Virus record (IMG/VR): IMGVR_UViG_3300024059_000009 | Location: 1-44,300 of that record | Origin: a virus | Reading direction: 5' to 3' (one strand) | DNA length: 44,300 nt | Shown: positions 38,628 through 44,289 of the stretch, one piece after another | Layout: the number at the start of each line of letters is the position of its first letter | Numbering within the stretch: the first letter of the stretch is position 1 | Translations under genes and position numbers: made by a program | Notes under the pieces: generated by a model | The model's input: the letters and a program-made list of their open reading frames with translations, nothing else | Told to the model about the DNA's origin: nothing | The model's database searches: none

Positions 38628-38855
38628 TTAATTCCTTTGTGTTTGTTTTAATTCTTTTTTAACTCTATTAATAACCGCTTTGTCCAGAATCCACTCGACT
38701 AGCTCTTTGATCTCTGGGTCTTTATCTATCCTAGCTTCTATCTCGCTATCGCTTAGACCTAATTCTTTGAACTGTTTTACCTTATGGGCTTTAATTCTAT
38801 CTTTAATACCGATAGCATCGTTCATGGTGCAATGACATTTCTTTTCATCTAACAT
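38628..38855 (-). CDS. Small helical protein, 75 aa
   Basis: AAAAAGGAATTAATATC before ATG. The start has a Cys/His set (KKCHCTMND), and the rest is charged helix (DRIKAHKVKQFKELGLSDSEIEARIDKDPEIKELVEWIL). It starts two bases after the next gene's leader. Could be a small regulator; no evidence beyond helicity. Confidence 0.58.
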   Translation of the reverse strand: MLDEKKCHCTMNDAIGIKDRIKAHKVKQFKELGLSDSEIEARIDKDPEIKELVEWILDKAVINRVKKELKQTQRN

Positions 38856-38859
38856 GATA

Positions 38860-39096
38860 TTAATTCCTTTTTGTAGATTTCTTTTTGCTTAATGCCTTTA
38901 AACCCAACACCGCCAACATAGGCAATACGATTTTAAGCGTAGGATTGTATGTTTTATGTTGCAAGTACTTCCGAGCGCCTTCATGCTGAAACCCATAAGC
39001 TACCTTCAGTAACTTGTAAACCGTCCATCCTTTAGCTTTGCGTTCTTGCTCTATGCGTTGTTTAATCCAATCTATCTCTACATTTTCCAGTTTCAT
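38860..39096 (-). CDS. Helix-turn-helix (Xre-like) small protein, 78 aa
   Basis: Helices at about residues 7-20, 24-34 (TVYKLLKVAYG), 36-47 (HEGARKYLQHKT) and 51-65 follow the order of a lambda-repressor-like helix-turn-helix, with YNPTLKIVLPMLAVLGL as the closing helices, and a basic tail (KKKSTKRN). Adjacent to the lysozyme gene (one base overlap). It could be a transcription regulator or a DNA-binding accessory. Medium confidence. Confidence 0.58.
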   Translation of the reverse strand: MKLENVEIDWIKQRIEQERKAKGWTVYKLLKVAYGFQHEGARKYLQHKTYNPTLKIVLPMLAVLGLKALSKKKSTKRN

Positions 39097-39494
39097 TATT
39101 TAGTCCTTTCTTTGTATAGCTTGGTTATCTTCTTGGCGTAAGGTAAAGTAGCTTTCTTTTTGTAGCCTTGTGGGCCACCGTTCCACATACGCCCTAATAT
39201 TACAAGGTTTTCAAGTTCGGTGTTGTCTTTGATTATTCGCTTGGGGCCATAGTGATTCATATAGTCCTCACACATCATTTTTGATGTTACGCGGTCAAGC
39301 CTGTCTTTATATCGGTAATAGTCTTCAGAGCAGTCTTTAAACTTTAGTGATTGTATTCTATTAATATCGTCAACCATGATCTTATGTATCTGCAAGCAGC
39401 CAACAGCATCGCCATTATCACCAATAGCAAGATTATCTCCACCAGATTCAATCTGAATCAATATGGGTATTAAGATTTTAAGTAATACTTCCAT
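39096..39494 (-). CDS. Lytic transglycosylase-type lysozyme (endolysin), 132 aa
   Basis: AAAGGACTAACG before ATG. The lysozyme-like signature is IQIESGGDNLAIGDNGDAVGCLQIHKIMVDDIN (about 14-46), with catalytic Glu 16 in IESGGDN and the GCLQIH block that follows in SLT-type and goose-type enzymes. Later NLVILGRMWNGGPQGY (about 100-115) is the usual substrate-cleft segment. At 132 residues it is one domain. The hydrophobic N-terminus (VLLKILIPILIQI) belongs to the fold rather than a signal. It is three bases after a small membrane protein gene, giving a holin-endolysin pair. Confidence 0.82.
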   Translation of the reverse strand: MEVLLKILIPILIQIESGGDNLAIGDNGDAVGCLQIHKIMVDDINRIQSLKFKDCSEDYYRYKDRLDRVTSKMMCEDYMNHYGPKRIIKDNTELENLVILGRMWNGGPQGYKKKATLPYAKKITKLYKERTK

Positions 39495-39496
39495 CG

Positions 39497-39637
39497 TTAG
39501 TCCTTTCTATTCGTTATTAATAACCTTGTATACCATATAAAAAACATAAACATTATAATCCCTAAAGAGAATAAAAACCCATAGCTACAGGATAACCCGC
39601 CAGCTTCAAGGTTAAAATTGTTTGTTAGTAGTTGCAT
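39497..39637 (-). CDS. Small membrane protein, holin candidate, 46 aa
   Basis: Found by direct reading: ATG 39637, TAA 39497-39499. One hydrophobic segment at about residues 20-41 (GFLFSLGIIMFMFFIWYTRLL) with a short polar start and a basic end (TNRKD). It sits three bases before the lysozyme gene, inside the same operon. Holins have one to three such segments, so a holin role is a sensible inference, not shown by sequence. GGGTAACACA before the ATG is a fair site. Confidence 0.6.
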   Translation of the reverse strand: MQLLTNNFNLEAGGLSCSYGFLFSLGIIMFMFFIWYTRLLITNRKD

Positions 39638-39641
39638 TGTG

Positions 39642-39815
39642 TTACCCTTCTATTTTTTCTGTCACTGTGAAAGAGTATGACATTGATTGGCGCTTTATGT
39701 CGTTACCTGTAACTTGTTTGTATATATCGATTTGGTCGTCAATTGTTGCTTTCGATAAATGCGCCATGATATGTGCTATTATTTCATTCATTTCTATTGT
39801 GTATGTTTTGTTCAT
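39642..39815 (-). CDS. Small hypothetical protein, 57 aa
   Basis: Read from ATG 39815 (after GGAATTAAAGCA) to TAA 39642. Amphipathic helical start (MNKTYTIEMNEIIAHIMAHLSKATIDDQIDIYKQ), polar end. The gene lies between the holin candidate and the 64-aa gene with normal spacing and ribosome site. No family known. Confidence 0.6.
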   Translation of the reverse strand: MNKTYTIEMNEIIAHIMAHLSKATIDDQIDIYKQVTGNDIKRQSMSYSFTVTEKIEG

Positions 39816-39832
39816 TGCTTTAATTCCTTTTG

Positions 39833-40027
39833 TTAAGGGGCTATTCCTATGTTCCAGTTTTCGTAATATTCATCCGAATTAAAGTTGTCTATAAATTCAT
39901 TGTACCTCCCACCAAGCAATACTCTCAGGGCTTGGTCTAGCGTGTATTGCTTATGGTGGCCTCCATCATATACTCCCCATTCCATGATAATCTCTATTGC
40001 TACTCTTATTTTGTTTGCATCGTTCAT
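39833..40027 (-). CDS. Small hypothetical protein, 64 aa
   Basis: AAGGAATCAAAGCA before ATG. Sequence NKIRVAIEIIMEWGVYDGGHHKQYTLDQALRVLLGG resembles small phage proteins with the pattern IEI..EWG..DG..HK.W.LDQ.VR.LTG that I recall as common but unassigned. The GGHHK turn might bind metal. Overlaps the next upstream gene by four bases. Confidence 0.62.
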   Translation of the reverse strand: MNDANKIRVAIEIIMEWGVYDGGHHKQYTLDQALRVLLGGRYNEFIDNFNSDEYYENWNIGIAP

Positions 40028-40302
40028 TGCTTTGATTCCTTAGTAATTTCTTTATTCCATTGTAGGTTCCAATCCCAAATTGCCTTGTCTGGCGTTGAGC
40101 CGAATCCTGCTATCCCTGTTTGAATATCATCACCATACAGGCAGCACCATTGATCCCCGTCTATAAATATCTTAGGTCTAAGCAAGTTAAATCTTCCGAG
40201 TTCTTCTTGCTCAATGGTGTAAGCTAATCTTGATTGGTTAAGCATAACTTCATTATGTTGCCTCGCACTGCTTTCTACTTGTAATAATTCTTCGTGTGTC
40301 AT
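40024..40302 (-). CDS. Hypothetical protein, 92 aa
   Basis: AAGGACTCAACACA before ATG. A helical first part (THEELLQVESSARQHNEVMLNQSRLAYTIE), then a beta domain with KIFIDGDQWCCLYGDDIQTGIAGFGSTPDKAIWDWNLQW. The C-terminal block (W....G.....G.G.TP..A..+F) is a frequent small phage domain seen from memory, function unassigned. Overlaps the 64-aa gene. Confidence 0.62.
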   Translation of the reverse strand: MTHEELLQVESSARQHNEVMLNQSRLAYTIEQEELGRFNLLRPKIFIDGDQWCCLYGDDIQTGIAGFGSTPDKAIWDWNLQWNKEITKESKQ

Positions 40303-40351
40303 TGTGTTGAGTCCTTAAAAAATGGGCATCCGTTCCCTGTTTGCAATCCTT

Positions 40352-40555
40352 TTAGTCTTTACGCTCGTTTTCACGATATGAAGTGTACCCACTGCCAGTT
40401 GTGCGACCTGATGCCCTTGATTTATACGGGTCGTCGTCGCCTTTATAATACCAGCGTGTTGTATAGCTATGATCCACAGTGGTTTCACAACCTGTTAAAG
40501 CTATAACAAATCCTATTAGCAACGAGCTAATCAATATCATTCTTACATATAACAT
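40352..40555 (-). CDS. Small lipoprotein, outer-spanin candidate, 67 aa
   Basis: ATG 40555 has AAAGG six bases upstream; earlier Met codons lack sites. A signal (MLYVRMILISSLLIGFVIALTGC) with lipobox ALTGC gives a mature protein of about 45 residues, Tyr/Ser/Gly-rich and without a coiled coil. Small lipoproteins near an endolysin gene are often outer-membrane spanins; the lysozyme is 0.9 kb away in the same direction, but no matching inner spanin is adjacent. The function is therefore tentative. Confidence 0.6.
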   Translation of the reverse strand: MLYVRMILISSLLIGFVIALTGCETTVDHSYTTRWYYKGDDDPYKSRASGRTTGSGYTSYRENERKD

Positions 40556-40574
40556 ATTAAACCTTTCCATTTGC

Positions 40575-40632
40575 ACGACGATTGATTTCAAGAGACTTTA
40601 GCCGTTCTATAGTCTTACGGTGCTATCGTCGT
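40575..40632. promoter_or_regulatory. Eight-base inverted repeat between repeat ORF and lipoprotein gene
   Basis: ACGACGAT at 40575-40582 and ATCGTCGT at 40625-40632 are perfect complements 42 bases apart, just after the end of the repeat ORF in transcription direction. It could form a hairpin in the leftward RNA, perhaps protecting an end; there is no U run. Confidence 0.35.
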
Positions 40633-40675
40633 TCGTTTTGTCCTTGTTGGCCATTGTGACGCAATTTAAAGGACT

Positions 40676-40912
40676 TTATCTTGACCATGACCTTGACCTT
40701 GACCATGACCATGACCCTGACCTTGACCTTGACCCTGACCTTGACCCTGACCTTGACCATGACCTTGACCCTGACCTTGACCATGACCCTGACCTTGACC
40801 CTGACCCTGACCTTGACCCTGACCCTGACCCTGACCTTGACCCTGACCATGACCTTGACCCTGACCCTGGCCATGACCTTGACCATGTGACGGCGCTAGC
40901 TTGAATTATCAT
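40676..40912 (-). CDS. (Ser-X)n low-complexity protein, 78 aa, encoded by hexanucleotide repeats
   Basis: ATG 40912 overlaps the upstream stop (ATGA) behind GGAGTG, so this frame is probably translated. After MIIQASAVT, the product is alternating Ser with Arg, Trp or Gly, ending right after the repeats at TAA. The RS-like pattern with Trp and Gly would be basic and RNA-binding in type; that is analogy only. Other frames give Val-Lys/Arg and Asp-X repeats without sites. Same arrangement as the Gly-X ORF at 29740-29979. One odd unit yields Trp-Pro near the N-terminus. Confidence 0.6.
   Translation of the reverse strand: MIIQASAVTWSRSWPGSGSRSWSGSRSGSGSGSRSGSGSRSGSWSRSGSRSWSRSGSRSGSRSRSGSWSWSRSRSWSR
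40681..40884 (-). repeat. Hexanucleotide tandem repeat, 34 units
   Basis: Thirty-four six-base units, NGGTCA on the leftward strand, where N is T, A or G and never C. One unit carries a second change (CTGGCC on the given strand at 40867-40872). GG or GGG recurs every six bases on the coding strand, G-quadruplex-capable and telomere-like in look. Sequence unrelated to the 29.74 kb array, but design and unit length are the same. Confidence 0.95.
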
Positions 40913-41175
40913 TTCATCACTCCGTAAGACTCAATTGACGCCATAGTCACACGCCACTCTTTATGGGGTAGCTGCTCTGCGTTTTCCCAATCCTTATCCT
41001 TAAAGTCCCCTGTCTCATATACTATGCTCGGGGCTTCAAGTAACACAAAGGTGTCATTTACGCCTGTAAGTTTTCCTGTGTATATATATCTACAGCAAAA
41101 TAGCGTAATTACCTCACCAAGTAGTGATTCCATGCCTTGTCCTTCTACTTCTTGAACTTCTACTAACTTCTTCAT
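40909..41175 (-). CDS. Small protein, partner of the Ser-X repeat ORF, 88 aa
   Basis: AAAGGTTAAATT before ATG. Core: LLGEVITLFCCRYIYTGKLTGVNDTFVLLEAPSIVYETGDF, then AEQLPHKEWRVTMASIESYG. This resembles a small phage family I have seen without function. Its order of beta strands and the VxLxxAxxxxYxxG and IE motifs matches the DUF6948-like protein at 29967-30332, so I infer distant paralogy. Both directly precede and overlap a hexanucleotide-repeat ORF. Sm/SH3-like barrel possible. Confidence 0.65.
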   Translation of the reverse strand: MKKLVEVQEVEGQGMESLLGEVITLFCCRYIYTGKLTGVNDTFVLLEAPSIVYETGDFKDKDWENAEQLPHKEWRVTMASIESYGVMK

Positions 41176-41214
41176 AATTTAACCTTTCAAATGGTTGTTG
41201 TGCCTTATTTGGCG

Positions 41215-41322
41215 TTATCTTAGTTGCTCAGTGATTATAATTGACAAGCTTGTATCTTGAGTTACTATAAAGAGTATGGTTATAGCGGATAGTATTAGTG
41301 ATGATATAATTATAGTTCGCAT
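41215..41322 (-). CDS. Small membrane peptide, 35 aa
   Basis: Read directly: ATG 41322 inside the end of the upstream gene, with AAGGG nine bases before, and TAA 41215. MRTIIISSLILSAITILFIVTQDTS is one transmembrane segment followed by a short polar-hydrophobic end. It might be a small inner-membrane effector. It overlaps its neighbour by 13 bases, so coupled. Confidence 0.55.
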   Translation of the reverse strand: MRTIIISSLILSAITILFIVTQDTSLSIIITEQLR

Positions 41323-41489
41323 TTTATTACCCTTGCTGCTATTTCGTTAGCTTCGCTTATGCCTATAGACTTACCTTTCTCTATAGATAAATTGATTAAT
41401 TGGTCTAACATAGACTCTTTAATATTTAAGGGATAATCACCAAGTATTATCTCTTTTGATAGTGTTGTGGCGTCTTTGTGCGTAGTCAT
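41310..41489 (-). CDS. Small hypothetical protein, 59 aa
   Basis: ATG 41489 after GGAGCTAATACA. Helical (SKEIILGDYPLNIKESMLDQLINLSIEKGKSIGISEANEIAARVI), perhaps a small helical bundle or helix-turn-helix. Stop overlaps the membrane peptide start. Lies in a regular chain of small leftward genes. Not recognised. Confidence 0.58.
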   Translation of the reverse strand: MTTHKDATTLSKEIILGDYPLNIKESMLDQLINLSIEKGKSIGISEANEIAARVIKCEL

Positions 41490-41501
41490 TGTATTAGCTC
41501 C

Positions 41502-41816
41502 TTAGTTTAAGTTAGCAAGTGTATATTCACCTGATTTAATCTTTTTACGTGTTTCTGCGATGCCTTCGTCTAGAAACTGGTTGCGATACTTGCCTGTCGT
41601 GGTGCTATAATCCCACTTCTTAGCGTCTAGGAATACTTTATAACAATTACCAGTGTTACCACATTCGTACGCCTTAAATGCAATTACTGTATCATAGCTT
41701 TGAAATGCTGTTCCGGTGTAGCTGTCATCGGGCTGAATAAAAGTAGATTCATCGATGATAAATTGATTAGCTACTTTGTTGCCGTTGTTGCTTGTCATTT
41801 GTTGTACTTTAATCAT
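41502..41816 (-). CDS. DUF8033-like small protein, 104 aa
   Basis: AAGGAAATAATACC before ATG. The pattern VQQMTSNNGNKVANQFIID, SYDTVIAFK, VFLDAKKWDYSTTTGKYRNQFLDEGIAETRKKIKSGEYTLANLN matches, from memory, a small family common in phages (DUF8033) with a WDYS.TT..YR..FL motif. A small beta domain with C-terminal helix. Function unknown. It is followed by the holder of TMTDKFMSGWG, a usual neighbour. Confidence 0.68.
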   Translation of the reverse strand: MIKVQQMTSNNGNKVANQFIIDESTFIQPDDSYTGTAFQSYDTVIAFKAYECGNTGNCYKVFLDAKKWDYSTTTGKYRNQFLDEGIAETRKKIKSGEYTLANLN

Positions 41817-41848
41817 GGTATTATTTCCTTGTTGTTTGAGTTTAGTTA

Positions 41849-42127
41849 TTAAAATGCACCGTCTTTATACCATGTGCCATAGTCTTCAATTGTCTTGGTT
41901 TGGGCATAATAGCGGTCTTTGTTGTAATATGGGCGATTGGAGCATATGTTTATATACTTCATCTCTGAGCGTTTACTTGCATTATCTGCAACGATTCTAG
42001 CTTGACTGTAGCTGTCACATTCAAATATAAGCTTATTAGTCTTGTTATCAGCCATGCCCCAGCCACTCATAAATTTATCGGTCATTGTTACGTAGCATAC
42101 TGGCTTAGTTGTTGTTTTAGTTGTCAT
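41849..42127 (-). CDS. Conserved small phage protein, 92 aa
   Basis: AAAGGATTAAAACA before ATG. Sequence YVTMTDKFMSGWGMADNKTNKLIFECDSYSQARIVADNASKRSEMKYINI is a recurrent phage small protein, often beside the DUF8033-like gene (from memory). The motif TMTDKFMSGWG is typical. Alpha/beta fold with no catalytic residues. No role assigned. Confidence 0.68.
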   Translation of the reverse strand: MTTKTTTKPVCYVTMTDKFMSGWGMADNKTNKLIFECDSYSQARIVADNASKRSEMKYINICSNRPYYNKDRYYAQTKTIEDYGTWYKDGAF

Positions 42128-42155
42128 TGTTTTAATCCTTTTTGTTGTTTAGTTG

Positions 42156-42317
42156 TTATTTTATAATCACGTTATAGTGTTTTTTAAGTTTATCTATTTG
42201 ATGCAGGTTAAAAGTCTTACGTCCCATTAAATCAAGTATAAGAGCAGAAATAGGGCATGATGGGTAATATAGCGTGTTGCCGTATACTTCTTTGGGTTGT
42301 AGTGTTATAGTTTGCAT
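42156..42317 (-). CDS. Small hypothetical protein, 53 aa
   Basis: Found by direct reading: ATG 42317 (weak GGACGCC upstream), stop 42156. MQTITLQPKEVYGNTLYYPSCPISALILDLMGRKTFNLHQIDKLKKHYN reads as a compact alpha/beta peptide. Position and spacing fit the row of small leftward genes. Unassigned. Confidence 0.58.
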   Translation of the reverse strand: MQTITLQPKEVYGNTLYYPSCPISALILDLMGRKTFNLHQIDKLKKHYNVIIK

Positions 42318-42343
42318 TGTTTGGCGTCCTTGTTTAAGTGTTA

Positions 42344-42490
42344 TTAGATTAGGTTTAATTTAGTGGAATGACTTGGCTCTATCTCTTTTCCGCATTCAGG
42401 GCATTCATCATTGCTTTTTGAATCAGCGGTATCCATCCATACTATACCACAATGGATATAATTGTTAATATATATGTCTTGAATCTTCAT
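42344..42490 (-). CDS. Small zinc-ribbon-like protein, 48 aa
   Basis: ATG 42490 after ACGGAGCGATACT, stop 42344. Contains HCG near residue 13 and CPECGKE near residue 30, a half zinc ribbon with a likely second knuckle in HCG and a later His. Found by reading, not a long ORF. Function unknown. Confidence 0.6.
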   Translation of the reverse strand: MKIQDIYINNYIHCGIVWMDTADSKSNDECPECGKEIEPSHSTKLNLI

Positions 42491-42515
42491 AGTATCGCTC
42501 CGTTAAAATATGGGG

Positions 42516-42698
42516 TTATTTAAAGTTATCTGATGTTACAATCTCTTGTACCCAAACCTTAGAAGACCAATTGCCTTCACTCATACACTCAGGGCAACAA
42601 TCATCTAGTGTAGTAGTTATTCCAAAGGTAGAATCAAGTATCGTGTTGTGTTCACAACTATTGCATTCTAAGTAAGGTGTTTTAGTTCTGGTAATCAT
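42516..42698 (-). CDS. Small zinc-ribbon protein, 60 aa
   Basis: Read from ATG 42698 with AAGGAATACAAGACA upstream; an earlier start at 42734 has no site. CNSCEH and CCPEC provide a two-knuckle zinc site. It is the first leftward gene after the divergent promoter region, so it is likely expressed early. Beyond zinc binding nothing is known. Confidence 0.65.
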   Translation of the reverse strand: MITRTKTPYLECNSCEHNTILDSTFGITTTLDDCCPECMSEGNWSSKVWVQEIVTSDNFK

Positions 42699-42741
42699 TG
42701 TCTTGTATTCCTTATTAAGTGTTATTAGCTTCATTGGTTAA

Positions 42742-42769
42742 ACTATACTATATCAATCGGGCATTGCAA
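42742..42769 (-). promoter_or_regulatory. Leftward promoter of the divergent pair
   Basis: Leftward TTGCAA, a 16-base spacer, TATAGT. It begins about 45 bases upstream of the first leftward gene (42698). Its upstream side faces phased A-tracts (42783-42808), which could act as an UP element. Confidence 0.62.
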
Positions 42770-42782
42770 ATAGAAACTTGAT

Positions 42783-42808
42783 AAAAAACAATAAAAAACA
42801 TAAAAAAA
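42783..42808. promoter_or_regulatory. Phased A-tracts, likely curved DNA
   Basis: Runs of A6, A6 and A7 start at 42783, 42793 and 42802, about one helical turn apart, in the gap between divergent promoters (42735-42896, no gene). Phased A-tracts bend DNA. They may raise activity of both promoters or host a regulator site. Confidence 0.65.
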
Positions 42809-42819
42809 CAATAATCGCC

Positions 42820-42847
42820 TTGCATTGGCTTAAAATAGGGGTATATT
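42820..42847 (+). promoter_or_regulatory. Rightward promoter of the divergent pair
   Basis: TTGCAT, a 16-base spacer, TATATT. It lies about 50 bases before the 58-aa gene at 42897 and would drive the small terminase gene and the block crossing the contig junction. Confidence 0.58.
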
Positions 42848-42896
42848 TAATCCATACCAAATTAGTAGGGATTAAATAGTTAAGGATTAAATAACA

Positions 42897-43073
42897 ATGA
42901 ATGATAAAGAGATACACAATGCAACATTAGCAGAACTAGAGACTGCTCTTGCAGGTATGGGAAATAGATACGAGCTAGGTTTAGATTGGGTTGCAGTATA
43001 TGACAAGATGGATAATGAAATTAAGGATAGATATAAGACTATTAGAGAATGCAAGTCGTTAACGGGTAAGTAG
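42897..43073 (+). CDS. Small helical protein, 58 aa
   Basis: Found by reading: ATG 42897 with AAGGATTAAATAACA upstream, TAG at 43071. MNDKEIHNATLAELETALAGMGNRYELGLDWVAVYDKMDNEIKDRYKTIRE is charged and helical. It is the first rightward gene behind the divergent promoter, so its frame is credible. No family recognised. Confidence 0.62.
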   Translation: MNDKEIHNATLAELETALAGMGNRYELGLDWVAVYDKMDNEIKDRYKTIRECKSLTGK

Positions 43074-43075
43074 TT

Positions 43076-43138
43076 ATGTTTAGGATAGTGGATAGAATGT
43101 TTAGTATAGTATATCGAGGTATTAGGTTTGGCTTATAA
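43076..43138 (+). CDS. Possible 20-aa leader peptide
   Basis: ATG 43076 opens MFRIVDRMFSIVYRGIRFGL and stops at 43136-43138, covering the TTG start of the next gene (43128). Such a short overlapping frame could couple translation of the small terminase gene. The ribosome site is weak. It may be chance. Confidence 0.3.
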   Translation: MFRIVDRMFSIVYRGIRFGL

Positions 43139-43586
43139 TCCAAAATCATTGGAGAACTTTAAGAACGTTGGAAAGGCTGAATCAGGCAATCCTAGTGGTA
43201 GACCAAAGGGTTTGGCTATCTTTGCTAGTGTTAAGGATATGCAAGACTGGACTAAGGAAGAGTTAGAGACTTACATTGCTGATGGTAATAGTACTGCTTT
43301 AAGATTAATTGGTGCTAACTACTTACTCAGGGCGTTGAATGGTGATGCTAAGTGTGCTGAGTATCTAATAGATAGGGTTGAGGGTAAACCTACTATAACA
43401 CAAGACACCAACGTCAACGTGCAAGGCTTACAACAAATAGGTCAAGACGTAAGCACTAACGACACAAAGCAAGTACAATCAATCGTCAATACAATCACTG
43501 AGGCTAGTAGCGCAAAGGATGAACTAATGAATAGAATGAATACAGACATAGTAGATACCAATACCGCTAACCCTACTAAAGACTAA
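43128..43586 (+). CDS. Probable terminase small subunit, 152 aa, TTG start
   Basis: TTG start with GAGG about 11 bases upstream; no in-frame ATG precedes it. The N-terminus NPKSLENFKNVGKAESGNPSGRPKG has the basic GNPSGRPKG patch of proteins that precede terminases in many phages. Helices (VKDMQDWTKEELETYIAD, ALRLIGANYLLRALNGDAKCAEYLIDRVEGKPTI) follow, resembling a DNA-recognition domain, then a Gln/Thr/Asn-rich oligomerisation-like tail. It lies under 3 kb upstream of terL across the contig junction. The job would be to recognise packaging DNA. Identity is by pattern, not search. Confidence 0.65.
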   Translation: MAYNPKSLENFKNVGKAESGNPSGRPKGLAIFASVKDMQDWTKEELETYIADGNSTALRLIGANYLLRALNGDAKCAEYLIDRVEGKPTITQDTNVNVQGLQQIGQDVSTNDTKQVQSIVNTITEASSAKDELMNRMNTDIVDTNTANPTKD

Positions 43587-43681
43587 CAGCATTATTTACG
43601 TAGACTAACATCACAATAGTATTAAGCTCTTTTGTGTACCTTTTTGTTTGTTCTCTGTAATAATTACGCGAAAGATAATCA

Positions 43682-43933
43682 ATGAATAAATACATAAAAA
43701 CTAATGAGATTATAAGGTGGTCATTGGCTGAGGCAGCACGTAGAGCCAGTAGCGTAGGCACCCCACCCCCCGAGATGGATAATGGGGAGGGGAGAGAGGA
43801 ACCCCAAACACCCCGAACCCTATATTTCAACTGTAGCCAATCAGATATACCATTAGGATTAACTTATTCAATGGACACAACAGGTTACAAATACGATGTA
43901 TATAGTTTATTGAAATTAACACATGCACTTTAA
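43682..43933 (+). CDS. Possible small hypothetical protein, 83 aa
   Basis: ATG 43682 with only a weak GAAAG upstream. The first part is helical (KYIKTNEIIRWSLAEAARRASSV), the middle is Pro/Glu/Gly-rich because it lies on a GC-rich block (43761-43792), and the end is beta-like. Lies on the rightward strand between the small terminase and the 54-aa gene. Composition of the middle is unlike the neighbours, so part of this may be a DNA or RNA element rather than coding. Confidence 0.4.
   Translation: MNKYIKTNEIIRWSLAEAARRASSVGTPPPEMDNGEGREEPQTPRTLYFNCSQSDIPLGLTYSMDTTGYKYDVYSLLKLTHAL
43761..43792. promoter_or_regulatory. GC-rich hairpin in an AT-rich region
   Basis: CCCCACCCC at 43761-43769 faces GGGGAGGGG at 43784-43792: eight G-C pairs with one A-A mismatch, loop of 14. 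It stands out strongly against the AT-rich surroundings. It could be a terminator-like hairpin for the small terminase transcript or a packaging-related site. No T run follows. Confidence 0.45.
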
Positions 43934-43987
43934 AATAAAAAAAATAGCGATTGCTATATAACCGACATAGACTTAAAGGAATAGACA

Positions 43988-44152
43988 ATGAATTACAATG
44001 ATGTAGTCAAGGCTAGGAATCTTGTAGAAGACTTATATTTAGAATGTGGAGATTCTATGCGTGAGGATAGATATATGCTTACTATGGAGGTTTTAGACAA
44101 GTTTTTTGACGTTCTATTAACTGGAAGCTACAAGATAGACTCAAAGGAATAG
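43988..44152 (+). CDS. Small hypothetical protein, 54 aa
   Basis: Found by reading: ATG 43988 with AAAGGAATAGACA upstream, TAG 44150-44152. MNYNDVVKARNLVEDLYLECGDSMREDRYMLTMEVLDKFFDVLLTGSY is helical and acidic. The 21-base ribosome-site segment before it (43970-43990) recurs at 44138-44158 before the next ORF with two changes. Function unknown. Confidence 0.65.
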   Translation: MNYNDVVKARNLVEDLYLECGDSMREDRYMLTMEVLDKFFDVLLTGSYKIDSKE

Positions 44153-44155
44153 GCA

Positions 44156-44221
44156 ATGGATATAGTATGTTATATTATTGTAGGTTTGATGATACTGGTG
44201 ATACTAGATGTTAGTATATAG
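44156..44221 (+). CDS. Small membrane peptide, 21 aa, crossing the contig junction
   Basis: ATG 44156 after AAAGGAATAGGCA, stop 44219-44221 (equal to 56-58 on the left copy). The product MDIVCYIIVGLMILVILDVSI is essentially one hydrophobic segment. A good ribosome site that duplicates the one before the 54-aa gene supports it. Very short phage membrane peptides can act as lysis or exclusion factors, but nothing here says so. Confidence 0.55.
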   Translation: MDIVCYIIVGLMILVILDVSI

Positions 44222-44289
44222 TTACTTGCTAATGATTGAAGTAGCTCAAGCAACAGTCGAAGCCCTTAAGGGTCTTCTTAGTGTTGGTC
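44164..44289. repeat. Direct terminal repeat, right copy
   Basis: Exact copy of bases 1-126. The final 11 bases (44290-44300) do not match the left sequence after the repeat; with a short insertion and deletion they resemble it, so they may be an assembly end error or a variant. Confidence 0.9.

Noticed and set aside
40620-40904. Asp-X, Thr-Leu and Val-Lys/Arg repeat ORFs over the second array
   Set aside because: Shadows of the TGACCN repeat; starts lie inside the repeat or lack a ribosome site. The Ser-X frame is the coupled one.
43576-43830. 84-codon leftward ORF
   Set aside because: Antisense to the end of the small terminase gene and to the GC-rich block; no ribosome site; no leftward neighbour.
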